DNA from: Deltaproteobacteria bacterium
Lineage (GTDB): Bacteria > Desulfobacterota > Desulfobacteria > Desulfobacterales > JAFDCJ01
Direction: 5' to 3'
NCBI GenBank assembly: GCA_019310665.1
Contig: JAFDDW010000215.1
Coordinates: 1-5,010, forward strand
DNA: 5,010 bases
Shown here: positions 1 to 5,010 of the stretch, one piece after another
Layout of the letters: each line of letters starts with the position of its first letter
How positions within the stretch are numbered: the first letter of the stretch is position 1
Translations under genes and position numbers: made by a program
Notes under the pieces: model-generated
What the model saw: the letters and a program-made list of their open reading frames with translations, nothing else
What the model was told of the DNA's origin: nothing
Databases searched by the model: none

Positions 1-1521
1 TATCGGCAGCTCAATGAAATGACCGACCGCTTGGGGGCCTGTTTGAGTGCCTTGGATGTAAGTAGGGGGGATCGAGTCGCCATCCTCTTGCCCAATGTTA
101 TACCCTGTGTGGTCAGCTATTATGCCATATTGAAACTCGGTGCGATTGCGGTTATGTGTAATCCTCAGCACACCGATCGCGAGCTGGAATTTCAGTTTCA
201 GGACTCGGCCGCCACCCTGCTCATCACCCTGGATCTGCTGGCCGATCGAATGATTGCTTTGCGACCGAGAACCGAACTCAAACAGATTATCCATACGACT
301 TTCGGTGACTACCTTCCCTTTACCGGCAATCTGCTCTTCCCGCTGTCCGCCCGGAGGAAGGGCTTGGCCGCGCGTGTCCAACCGGCAGAAAATGTATACC
401 GCTGGAAAAATGTACTTTCCAACTATTCCGCCAACCAACGTCGGACTACCGTGTCGATGGAAGATGTGGCGATGATTCAATACACGGGCGGTACCACCGG
501 TGTTGCCAAAGGTGTTATGCTGAGTCACGCCAATTTGAGCTATCAGGCCCAGCAAATCGATGCCTGGTTTCCCCAATTCGCCGGCCAAGATGAAATCATC
601 CTGGGAGCCCTTCCTTTTTTTCATTCTTTTGGTCTGACCTGCTCCATGAACAATGCCATTTTCGCCGGATGGAGCAATATACTGATCCCCAACCCCCGGC
701 CCGAGAACCTGCTGGCGGCTATTCGCAAATACCGACCCACCTTTGCGCCACTGGTTCCGACCATGTATATTTCCATGCTCAATCATCCGAATATTCACAA
801 AACCAAAATGAATTGTATAAAAGGCTGCTTCTCCGGCAGTGCCCCCCTGCCCCTGGAAGTGATCAAAAAGTTTGAGGGATTGACCGGAACCGCTATTTCT
901 GAAGGCTTCGGATTAACCGAAACTTCGCCCATTACCCATGCCAACCCTTTTAATGGTGTTCGTAAAGTGGGGAGTGTGGGGCTTCCTTTCCCGGATACCG
1001 AGTGCCGGATTGTAGACCTCATAGACGGCACAGGCGATGTTCCGGTAGGTGAAACCGGTGAACTGTTGGTCCGAGGTCCCCAGGTTATGAAAGGCTATTG
1101 GAAAAATCCGCAAGAAACCGCACGAACTCTCCAGGACGGTTGGCTTTTCACCGGCGATATCGCCCGTATGGACAAAGACGGATATTTCTACATAGTGGAT
1201 CGAAAAAAAGACATGGTCATTTCCGGAGGCCACAATATCTATCCACGCGAGATCGATGAGGTCCTGTACAGCCATCCTAAAGTCAAAGAGGCCTGCGCCA
1301 TCGGTATCCCCCATCCAACCCGCGGTGAGCAGGTAAAAGTATTTGTAGTGACGGCGACTGGTGAATCTGTTTCGACCCAGGAATTGATGGCGTACTGCCA
1401 AGCCAGGCTGGCTGAATATAAACTCCCCACTCAGTGGGAATTTAGAGAAGAACTGCCCAAATCCGGTGTCGGCAAGATACTAAGAAAAGTTCTGCGGGAA
1501 GAGGAATTCAGACCTCGTTGA
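1..1521 (+). CDS. fadD: Long-chain fatty-acid--CoA ligase (AMP-forming), 5'-partial
   Basis: This enzyme activates a fatty acid to an acyl-adenylate with ATP and then transfers the acyl group to CoA, which feeds beta-oxidation or lipid synthesis. It usually acts at the inner face of the cytoplasmic membrane. The frame is open from base 1 and reads YRQLNEMTDRLGA, which is typical family sequence before the ATG at 19. The true start therefore lies upstream, and about 50 residues of a ~550-residue protein are missing. Counting from base 1, the ANL-superfamily motifs are: P-loop YTGGTTGVAKG at 161-171, GFGLTETSP at 302-310, TGD at 384-386, the hinge DRKKDMVISGG at 400-410, and PKSGVGK at 486-492 with K492 as the expected adenylation lysine. 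All are intact. The segment DYLPFTGNLLFPL near residue 104 resembles the hydrophobic loop of long-chain ligases. Chain-length specificity is inferred; a medium-chain or other acyl-CoA synthetase is possible. The gene converges with the next one across 47 bp. Confidence 0.93.
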   Translation, partial: YRQLNEMTDRLGACLSALDVSRGDRVAILLPNVIPCVVSYYAILKLGAIAVMCNPQHTDRELEFQFQDSAATLLITLDLLADRMIALRPRTELKQIIHTTFGDYLPFTGNLLFPLSARRKGLAARVQPAENVYRWKNVLSNYSANQRRTTVSMEDVAMIQYTGGTTGVAKGVMLSHANLSYQAQQIDAWFPQFAGQDEIILGALPFFHSFGLTCSMNNAIFAGWSNILIPNPRPENLLAAIRKYRPTFAPLVPTMYISMLNHPNIHKTKMNCIKGCFSGSAPLPLEVIKKFEGLTGTAISEGFGLTETSPITHANPFNGVRKVGSVGLPFPDTECRIVDLIDGTGDVPVGETGELLVRGPQVMKGYWKNPQETARTLQDGWLFTGDIARMDKDGYFYIVDRKKDMVISGGHNIYPREIDEVLYSHPKVKEACAIGIPHPTRGEQVKVFVVTATGESVSTQELMAYCQARLAEYKLPTQWEFREELPKSGVGKILRKVLREEEFRPR

Positions 1522-1568
1522 ATAGTTTATTGAACGATATCTGAATTTAGGCATTTTCCAGCGGGATT

Positions 1569-2180
1569 TCAACGAAACGAAATGCTTTCAATATCATTTT
1601 CTGCCGGGTTCCAGATCATACACAGCCCCCGGGTCAGGGCACCGCAGGTGACCACACAGGGGATTCTTTCCGATAAATCTAGTTTTGCTCCTGCAACCAG
1701 AGACTTGACTTGCACCTGTCCGCCACTCAACCAGGCGATTTCCGGGGAATGACTGTGACCTCGAAACAGGATACGCCCGGGGAACTCTTTAAAAAAGCGC
1801 CCGATTTCCTGTGGACCCATGGTACCGATCATACTGGCCAGACCCAGTTCGCGAGCAAAGGGCAATGAATGTATAAAAATCGCATTGCCAGAATTTTTCA
1901 CCAGATCAAGGTTTTGAAGCGATCGCAAAACCGTTTGTGAAACCGGTGATTTTTCCCGTCCCATGTGACTGGCAACGATCACTTGATCGTTGTTGCCTTT
2001 AATCGTTATCACGCGATGGTCCTGCAAAAGGCGCATACAGGTATTGGCGGTTTCAGGAAGGTTGGTATCGCACACATCACCAAGGTGATAAATAGAACCA
2101 CAACCTGCGCTTGCAAAAACCGCAAGGGCATCCCGGATGGTGTCGGCCTGCCCGTGGCTGTCAGCCATGATTCCGATCAA
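1569..2180 (-). CDS. YfcE/MJ0936-family metallophosphoesterase
   Basis: This is a 203-residue calcineurin-like phosphoesterase of the small YfcE/MJ0936 class. These are cytoplasmic dinuclear-metal enzymes that hydrolyse phosphodiesters, with a physiological substrate that is usually unknown. All the expected metal-ligand motifs are present in order: DSH (D7, H9), HLGD (D35), GNND (N63 and D65), H104 in IFIHS, and GHSH (H142, H144). The length is a little above the usual 160-190 residues. The start is TTG at 2180. It is preceded by GGAG with a 6-base gap, and an in-frame TAA at 2186-2184 blocks any longer form. The only nearby ATG (2168) would start at MADSH, removing the first beta strand (IGIM) and leaving no good ribosome site. 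The gene stands alone, converging with the ligase and diverging from the flagellar gene. No neighbour hints at the substrate, so a specific function cannot be assigned. Confidence 0.9.
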   Translation of the reverse strand: MIGIMADSHGQADTIRDALAVFASAGCGSIYHLGDVCDTNLPETANTCMRLLQDHRVITIKGNNDQVIVASHMGREKSPVSQTVLRSLQNLDLVKNSGNAIFIHSLPFARELGLASMIGTMGPQEIGRFFKEFPGRILFRGHSHSPEIAWLSGGQVQVKSLVAGAKLDLSERIPCVVTCGALTRGLCMIWNPAENDIESISFR

Positions 2181-2186
2181 TGTTTA

Positions 2187-2190
2187 CTCC
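2187..2190 (-). promoter_or_regulatory. Ribosome binding site that fixes the TTG start
   Basis: On the minus strand GGAG lies 6 bases before TTG at 2180. The TAA stop (2186-2184) sits in the same frame between this site and the TTG, so translation of the phosphoesterase cannot begin further upstream. The rare start codon is therefore well supported. Confidence 0.7.
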
Positions 2191-2216
2191 GTAAAGGTTG
2201 CGACCGTCATATCATC

Positions 2217-2262
2217 AACGCACCGGATGCCAACTTGATCCTTTTTAGAGGTCCAGTGCGTT
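2217..2262 (-). repeat. Inverted repeat in the phosphoesterase leader
   Basis: AACGCAC at 2217-2223 is the exact reverse complement of GTGCGTT at 2256-2262. After one mismatch (2224/2255) the match continues with GGA 2225-2227 and TCC 2252-2254, giving 10 pairs around a 24-base loop. The repeat ends 37 bases before the TTG start on the minus strand. It could be an operator or a leader RNA stem. It is not followed by a U-run, so it does not look like a terminator. Confidence 0.45.
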
Positions 2263-2526
2263 AACTCCTGAAAAATCCCTCTTGTTGATGAGCTTCTTGG
2301 GGTAATATAACTATCTTGAAAAATTATAAAAACTCAATTAATCAACCCATCTCGCCTGCATACGTCCATCAGACAATATTTGTGGAATAAATATTGCATT
2401 CTCAACAATTCTGACCCATTGGTTTATACGATACGTTATTTTCACTGGCATAACAAACCCCAAATTTCGTCGGATGAGAATTACCTCTCCATCTAACAAG
2501 GATAAGGAACTAGTTCGGAACGTTGT

Positions 2527-3336
2527 ATGAGCAATATAGAAAATTTTGATATTAAGTCCCACATCATCGAGTCCATGGTCCAAGTTTTCGACACCATGGT
2601 GTCGATGAAAATCGAGCATTCCGATTCCGAACCGCAGGATACCGGCGACGCCGACCTTGTGGTCGCCGCAGCAAACTTCACCGGCCATGTTGCCGGCATG
2701 TTAAATATTCAGATAACCTCCGGCCTCGCCCGCCTGATGACCGCCAATATGCTCGATATGGAGCCCGAGAAGCTCGAAGGCGACAGGGAAATCAAAGATC
2801 TGCTCTCAGAAATCAGCACTATCGTCGGCGGTAACCTCAAATCCGCTTTGAATGATGCCGGTCTCGCCTGTGAGCTTTCAATGCCTTATGGGAGCGACTT
2901 CACTATCAATTCCTTGAACATGGAACGGTTTGAGCGTTTTGTTTTCATGCACCAGCAAGATTGGATCTTTGTTGAGATTGGCCTCAAAACGCAGCCGGAC
3001 GCCGAAGATGGCGAAGAAAATCCGCAAGAAAGTCAATCCACAACAACAAAGCAGGATTCAAAAATCTCTGAAGATGTCGATCTCAATTTTTTGCTCGATA
3101 TTCCGTTGGAAATTAAGGTTGAATTGGGCCGCACAAAAATTCAAATCCAGGAATTGCTCAACCTCGGACCAGGATCTGCAGTTAAATTGGTCAAACTGGA
3201 GGGAGAGCCGGTGGATATCCTGGCGAACGACACGCTGATTGCCAGAGGAGAGGTTGTCGTACAAAAAGAAAAATACGGCATCCGCGTCACCGAAATCATC
3301 AGCCGCCTGGATCGGATCAGGAGTTTCGGGATTTAG
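2527..3336 (+). CDS. CheX-like/FliN (SpoA) fusion, flagellar motor switch protein
   Basis: This 269-residue protein has two domains. Residues ~1-155 resemble the CheX/CheC chemotaxis phosphatase fold, including GHVAGMLNIQIT, the helix DLLSEISTIVGGNLKSAL (91-108), and P120. An acidic, polar linker (~156-182) follows. Residues ~184-263 are a clear FliN/SpoA domain: LLDIPLEIKVELGRTKIQIQ, LNLGPGSAVKL, EPVDILANDTLIARGEVVV and YGIRVTEII. FliN forms the C-ring of the flagellar motor, where it binds CheY-P and supports rotation switching and export. The layout recalls FliY of Bacillus and Thermotoga (CheC plus FliN), but here the partner domain has a single E-x2-N-type motif as in CheX. In that motif E95 is kept, but position 98 is Thr rather than the catalytic Asn, so dephosphorylation of CheY-P may be lost. 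The ATG at 2527 has only a weak GGAA (2517-2520) 6 bases upstream. No other flagellar gene is present in the window. A non-flagellar SpoA protein is less likely. Confidence 0.85.
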   Translation: MSNIENFDIKSHIIESMVQVFDTMVSMKIEHSDSEPQDTGDADLVVAAANFTGHVAGMLNIQITSGLARLMTANMLDMEPEKLEGDREIKDLLSEISTIVGGNLKSALNDAGLACELSMPYGSDFTINSLNMERFERFVFMHQQDWIFVEIGLKTQPDAEDGEENPQESQSTTTKQDSKISEDVDLNFLLDIPLEIKVELGRTKIQIQELLNLGPGSAVKLVKLEGEPVDILANDTLIARGEVVVQKEKYGIRVTEIISRLDRIRSFGI

Positions 3337-3418
3337 TCTTATCCTGGTTTTAAGTTTATCCTCTTAGCTGCCCTGCAATTTTTCACAAATTAGTTCCCTT
3401 AACTTATCAACTATTCAA

Positions 3419-3910
3419 CTAATCTTGCGACGGAACGTCGATTAGCCTCACCTCATGTCCGGTTAATCCAAAAAACCGCTGGAGATTCTCACGGGATATG
3501 ACCAGAGTGCTGGTGTTGACCAGGGGGTGAAACTGAAAGGCCTCCTCCTTCCACAATATTTCATCGAATATTAACTCCACCGCATGCTGCGGGTCATTGA
3601 TGGTAGCCAGAACCGTAACCGACCCGGGATCAACCCCCAGATGTTTCTTGAGCCGGTCCGGTGAACCAAAACTCAAATGACCGGAGCCGATTATCGCGCC
3701 CAGGGCCTTTATGTTCACCCGCTTTTGGGCCGGAACAGCCACCAGAAAGTGCCGCCGCCCCTTTTTGTCACGCAAAAATAGGTTTTTGGTTTTGACGGCC
3801 GGCAAGGTCGGCACCAGGCGCTCAACATCGGCCACCGTATACACCGGTGGGTGGTCGTGGCGTTCGTATTCGATTTGATTATCTGCCAGAAATTGATAAA
3901 AATCAGCCAT
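3419..3910 (-). CDS. YbaK/ProXp-ala-type aminoacyl-tRNA deacylase
   Basis: This 163-residue protein belongs to the YbaK/EbsC/ProX family, free-standing relatives of the editing domain of prolyl-tRNA synthetase. They hydrolyse mischarged tRNA in the cytoplasm. Visible family landmarks are HDHPPVYTV (18-26), KTKNLFLRDKKG (40-51) with the conserved lysine at 42, SFGSPDRL (80-87), GVDPGSVTVLATIND (92-106) and HPLVNTSTLVIS (128-139). The form with KNLFLRD and PGSVT matches the ProXp-ala/PrdX branch, which removes Ala from tRNA-Pro. That substrate is inferred from overall resemblance only. ATG at 3910 was chosen because AAGGAG lies 9 bases upstream. An in-frame TTG at 3952 would add 14 poorly conserved residues and place that ribosome site inside the gene. 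The length is normal for the family. The gene converges with the flagellar gene across 82 bp and diverges from the dehydrogenase-like gene. Confidence 0.88.
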   Translation of the reverse strand: MADFYQFLADNQIEYERHDHPPVYTVADVERLVPTLPAVKTKNLFLRDKKGRRHFLVAVPAQKRVNIKALGAIIGSGHLSFGSPDRLKKHLGVDPGSVTVLATINDPQHAVELIFDEILWKEEAFQFHPLVNTSTLVISRENLQRFFGLTGHEVRLIDVPSQD

Positions 3911-3919
3911 TGCAGTATT

Positions 3920-3925
3920 CTCCTT
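3920..3925 (-). promoter_or_regulatory. Ribosome binding site of the deacylase gene
   Basis: AAGGAG on the minus strand ends 9 bases before ATG at 3910. It decides the start against the longer in-frame TTG reading from 3952. Confidence 0.7.
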
Positions 3926-3958
3926 TTTTATATGCCCTCTTCCGCATGCCAACAGGCG

Positions 3959-3998
3959 CGGGCAACCTGATTCTGTATTCCCTTGACAGGCTTGCCCG
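3959..3998. repeat. GC-rich inverted repeat overlapping a candidate -35
   Basis: CGGGCAACCTG at 3959-3969 pairs with CAGGCTTGCCCG at 3987-3998: 11 pairs with one bulged C (3991) and a 17-base loop. The right arm overlaps the last two bases of TTGACA at 3983-3988, so the repeat could act as an operator for the divergent promoters. No T-run follows on either side, which argues against an intrinsic terminator. Confidence 0.5.
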
Positions 3999-4012
3999 AC
4001 TACCGTTATACC
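3983..4012 (+). promoter_or_regulatory. Candidate sigma-70 promoter for the ornithine cyclodeaminase-family gene
   Basis: A perfect TTGACA (3983-3988) is followed after 18 bases by TATACC (4007-4012), a 4-of-6 match to the -10 consensus. Transcription from here would begin near 4019 and give a leader of about 170 nt containing the structured repeats described below. The -10 is imperfect and the spacing is one base long, so this is a candidate only. Confidence 0.35.
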
Positions 4013-4064
4013 GCTTTTAAAAAATAAGTTCCGAAATACGGAAGGGTGGTATAAGTGGTTGTAG
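4000..4064. repeat. Imperfect inverted repeat with inner TTCCG/CGGAA hairpin
   Basis: TTATACC at 4006-4012 is the exact reverse complement of GGTATAA at 4048-4054. Flanking CTAC (4000-4003) and GTAG (4061-4064) extend the symmetry with gaps. Inside it, TTCCG (4029-4033) and CGGAA (4039-4043) form a perfect 5-bp stem with loop AAATA. The left arm coincides with the candidate -10 box, so the symmetry may be an operator in DNA or a fold in the transcript. Confidence 0.4.
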
Positions 4065-4110
4065 AAAAAAACGCTCGAGAAACGGATCGTTTTTTTAACA
4101 ACCGCTTTAT
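4051..4110. repeat. Long near-perfect inverted repeat (60 nt, about 21 pairs)
   Basis: The arms 4051-4073 and 4088-4110 pair almost completely. A perfect 9-bp inner stem joins AAAAAAACG (4065-4073) to CGTTTTTTT (4088-4096). A small AG/A internal loop separates it from GGTTGT (4057-4062) with ACAACC (4098-4103), which continues through one G-T pair to ATAAG/CTTTAT with a single bulged T (4108). The loop is 4074-4087 and contains CTCGAG. The T-run is consumed inside the stem, and the GC core is only two pairs, so this is not a classic terminator. It lies 81 bases before the downstream start codon. Confidence 0.7.
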
Positions 4111-4191
4111 AGCTCGAAACAAACTGAATCTAACGGAACTCATCGTCTGGATCAAGTCTTAAAACAGCACACCACGGAGGGACACGGAATC

Positions 4192-5010
4192 ATGGAAAAA
4201 AATCGCCTGCTTTACCTGTCATACCAGGATGTTGTTGATGTCGATTTAACAATGCCCGAAATTATCGAATCGATGGAAAAAATGTTTCACGCCAAAGGCG
4301 CAGGCCGCACCGAGATGCCGCCCAAACCGGGTATCCACCCCGGCGGCGGGGATAGTTTTATCCACGCCATGCCGGCCTCTATTCCCGATCTGAAATCTGC
4401 GGGAATCAAATGGGTCAGCGGCTTTCCGGAAAATCCCTCCCGGGGGTTGCCCTATGTTTCAGGCTTGCTGATTTTCAACGATGTGCAAACCGGCCTGCCG
4501 CTTTCAGTGATGGACTGTGTGTGGATTACGGCCAAGCGAACCGGTGCGGCTTCAGCGATCTCCGCCCGCTATCTGGCACGACCGGAATCATCCGTGATGG
4601 GGATGTTGGGGTGCGGCGTGCAGGGCCGCAGCCATGCCGAGGCATTCAAAGCGCTATTTCCCATCAAAAAGGTGATGGCCTATGATGCCAGCGAAGAAGC
4701 CCGTAAACGATATGCCCAGGAAGTCAGCACTAATTTTGAATTGGAAGTTGTGCCGGTCAAAACACCGCAGGAGGCTGTGACCGGCTGTGATATCGTGGTA
4801 ACGGCCGGACCGATGATGCAACCCCCCCATGCCACAATTCAGCCCGGCTGGCTGGATGAAGGTGCCTTTGCCTCCCTGGTGGATTACGACGCCTACTGGC
4901 AGCCGGCGGCCATGCACGAAACCGCCAGGTTCTGCACGGATGATACCAACCAGTTTCGGGCCATACAGCAAGCCGGCTGGTTCAAGGATATCCCGAATCT
5001 GCATGCCGAT
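4192..5010 (+). CDS. Ornithine cyclodeaminase/mu-crystallin family protein, 3'-partial
   Basis: The first 273 residues of an NAD(P)-dependent family that includes ornithine cyclodeaminase, alanine dehydrogenase, SbnB-type enzymes and ketimine reductases; full members have about 310-340 residues. The frame is open to the window edge. ATG at 4192 follows GGAGG (4176-4180) by 11 bases. Family landmarks are MPPK (42-45), GIKWVSGFPENP (71-82) with the substrate-region lysine K73, AKRTGAASAISARYLA (114-129) with R117, and the Rossmann motif GCGVQG (140-145) followed by AYDAS, where D165 is placed to bind the NAD(H) ribose. The region expected to hold the catalytic aspartate reads LVDYDAYW (229-236). 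D233 may be that residue, but the usual GKxEL context of classical ornithine cyclodeaminase is absent. The substrate is therefore unknown and the classical reaction should not be assumed. It diverges from the deacylase gene and has a long, repeat-rich leader. Confidence 0.87.
   Translation, partial: MEKNRLLYLSYQDVVDVDLTMPEIIESMEKMFHAKGAGRTEMPPKPGIHPGGGDSFIHAMPASIPDLKSAGIKWVSGFPENPSRGLPYVSGLLIFNDVQTGLPLSVMDCVWITAKRTGAASAISARYLARPESSVMGMLGCGVQGRSHAEAFKALFPIKKVMAYDASEEARKRYAQEVSTNFELEVVPVKTPQEAVTGCDIVVTAGPMMQPPHATIQPGWLDEGAFASLVDYDAYWQPAAMHETARFCTDDTNQFRAIQQAGWFKDIPNLHAD

Larger units (their letters stand above)
2181..2526. other. Divergent intergenic region, no gene supported
   Basis: These 346 bases separate the divergent phosphoesterase and CheX-FliN genes and must carry both promoters. 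From about 2281 the sequence becomes visibly AT-rich. No convincing sigma-70, sigma-54 or sigma-28 promoter pair was found by eye on either strand. Three long frames cross the region: plus-strand 2342-2530, plus-strand 2338-2512 and minus-strand 2338-2688. None has a good start with a ribosome site or a recognisable protein. An inverted repeat at 2217-2262 is listed separately. Confidence 0.6.

Noticed and set aside
913..1401. Minus-strand 162-codon frame inside the ligase gene
   Set aside because: It is antisense to conserved ANL motifs and reads as low-quality sequence; it is a frame shadow of the ligase.
1522..1568. Bidirectional terminator between the ligase and phosphoesterase genes
   Set aside because: The convergent position suggests one, but no stable GC-rich stem followed by a T-run could be found; GCATTT/AAATGC (1552-1557, 1579-1584) is too weak.
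2184..2333. Minus-strand open stretch ending in DDMTVATFTE just before the phosphoesterase
   Set aside because: The end reads plausibly like a protein tail, but no ATG, GTG or TTG precedes it except the ATG at 2210, and a stop closes the frame at 2336-2334. It is too short to support as a gene or remnant.
2446..2461. Sigma-54 promoter from TGGCA near 2446 for the flagellar gene
   Set aside because: TGGCAT is not followed by the required GC at the -12 position with the right spacing.
2338..2688. Minus-strand 116-codon open frame across the intergenic region and the start of the CheX-FliN gene
   Set aside because: Half of it is antisense to a well-supported coding region, there is no recognisable protein, and the part over the intergenic region competes with open frames on the other strand.
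3337..3418. Terminator between the CheX-FliN and deacylase genes
   Set aside because: Only short AT-rich symmetries are present, such as TAAGTT (3351-3356) with AACTTA (3401-3406), not enough to call a terminator.
3911..3952. N-terminal extension of the deacylase from TTG 3952
   Set aside because: The ATG at 3910 has a strong AAGGAG, and the extra 14 residues (MACGRGHIKKENTA) do not resemble the family and include the ribosome site itself.
4065..4096. A7CG...CGT7 as an intrinsic transcription terminator
   Set aside because: The GC part of the stem is only two pairs and the T-run is paired within the hairpin. It also lies in the divergent promoter region, upstream of a gene, where no transcript is expected to end unless by attenuation.

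Overview
The window looks like an ordinary chromosomal stretch of a motile, Gram-negative-type bacterium with mixed base composition. The flagellar switch gene, the acyl-CoA ligase and the overall protein style would fit a deltaproteobacterium of the Desulfobacterales kind. That placement is an impression from protein sequence, not a database result. No rRNA, tRNA, transposase, phage gene or CRISPR array is visible.

Layout: five protein genes on strictly alternating strands (+ - + - +), so no two neighbours can share an operon inside the window. (1) 1-1521 (+): the C-terminal ~506 residues of a long-chain fatty-acid--CoA ligase (FadD type), cut by the left edge. (2) 1569-2180 (-): a complete YfcE/MJ0936-type metallophosphoesterase that starts at TTG. 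(3) 2527-3336 (+): a CheX-like domain fused to a FliN/SpoA flagellar switch domain. (4) 3419-3910 (-): a free-standing YbaK/ProXp-ala-type aminoacyl-tRNA deacylase. (5) 4192-5010 (+): an ornithine cyclodeaminase/mu-crystallin family oxidoreductase, cut by the right edge. Pairs 1/2 and 3/4 converge across short gaps (47 and 82 bp). Pairs 2/3 and 4/5 diverge from longer gaps (346 and 281 bp) that must hold the promoters.

The genes do not form an obvious pathway; they look like independent housekeeping and accessory units (lipid activation, phosphoesterase, motor switch, translation quality control, amino-acid metabolism). The two most notable signals are these. First, the flagellar fusion protein has Thr where the CheX phosphatase motif E-x2-N has its catalytic Asn. 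Second, the 4/5 intergenic region is crowded with inverted repeats. These include a 60-nt hairpin of about 21 pairs and two sets of mutually exclusive pairings, all downstream of a candidate sigma-70 promoter in what would be the leader of the ornithine cyclodeaminase-family gene. No known riboswitch class was recognised there.
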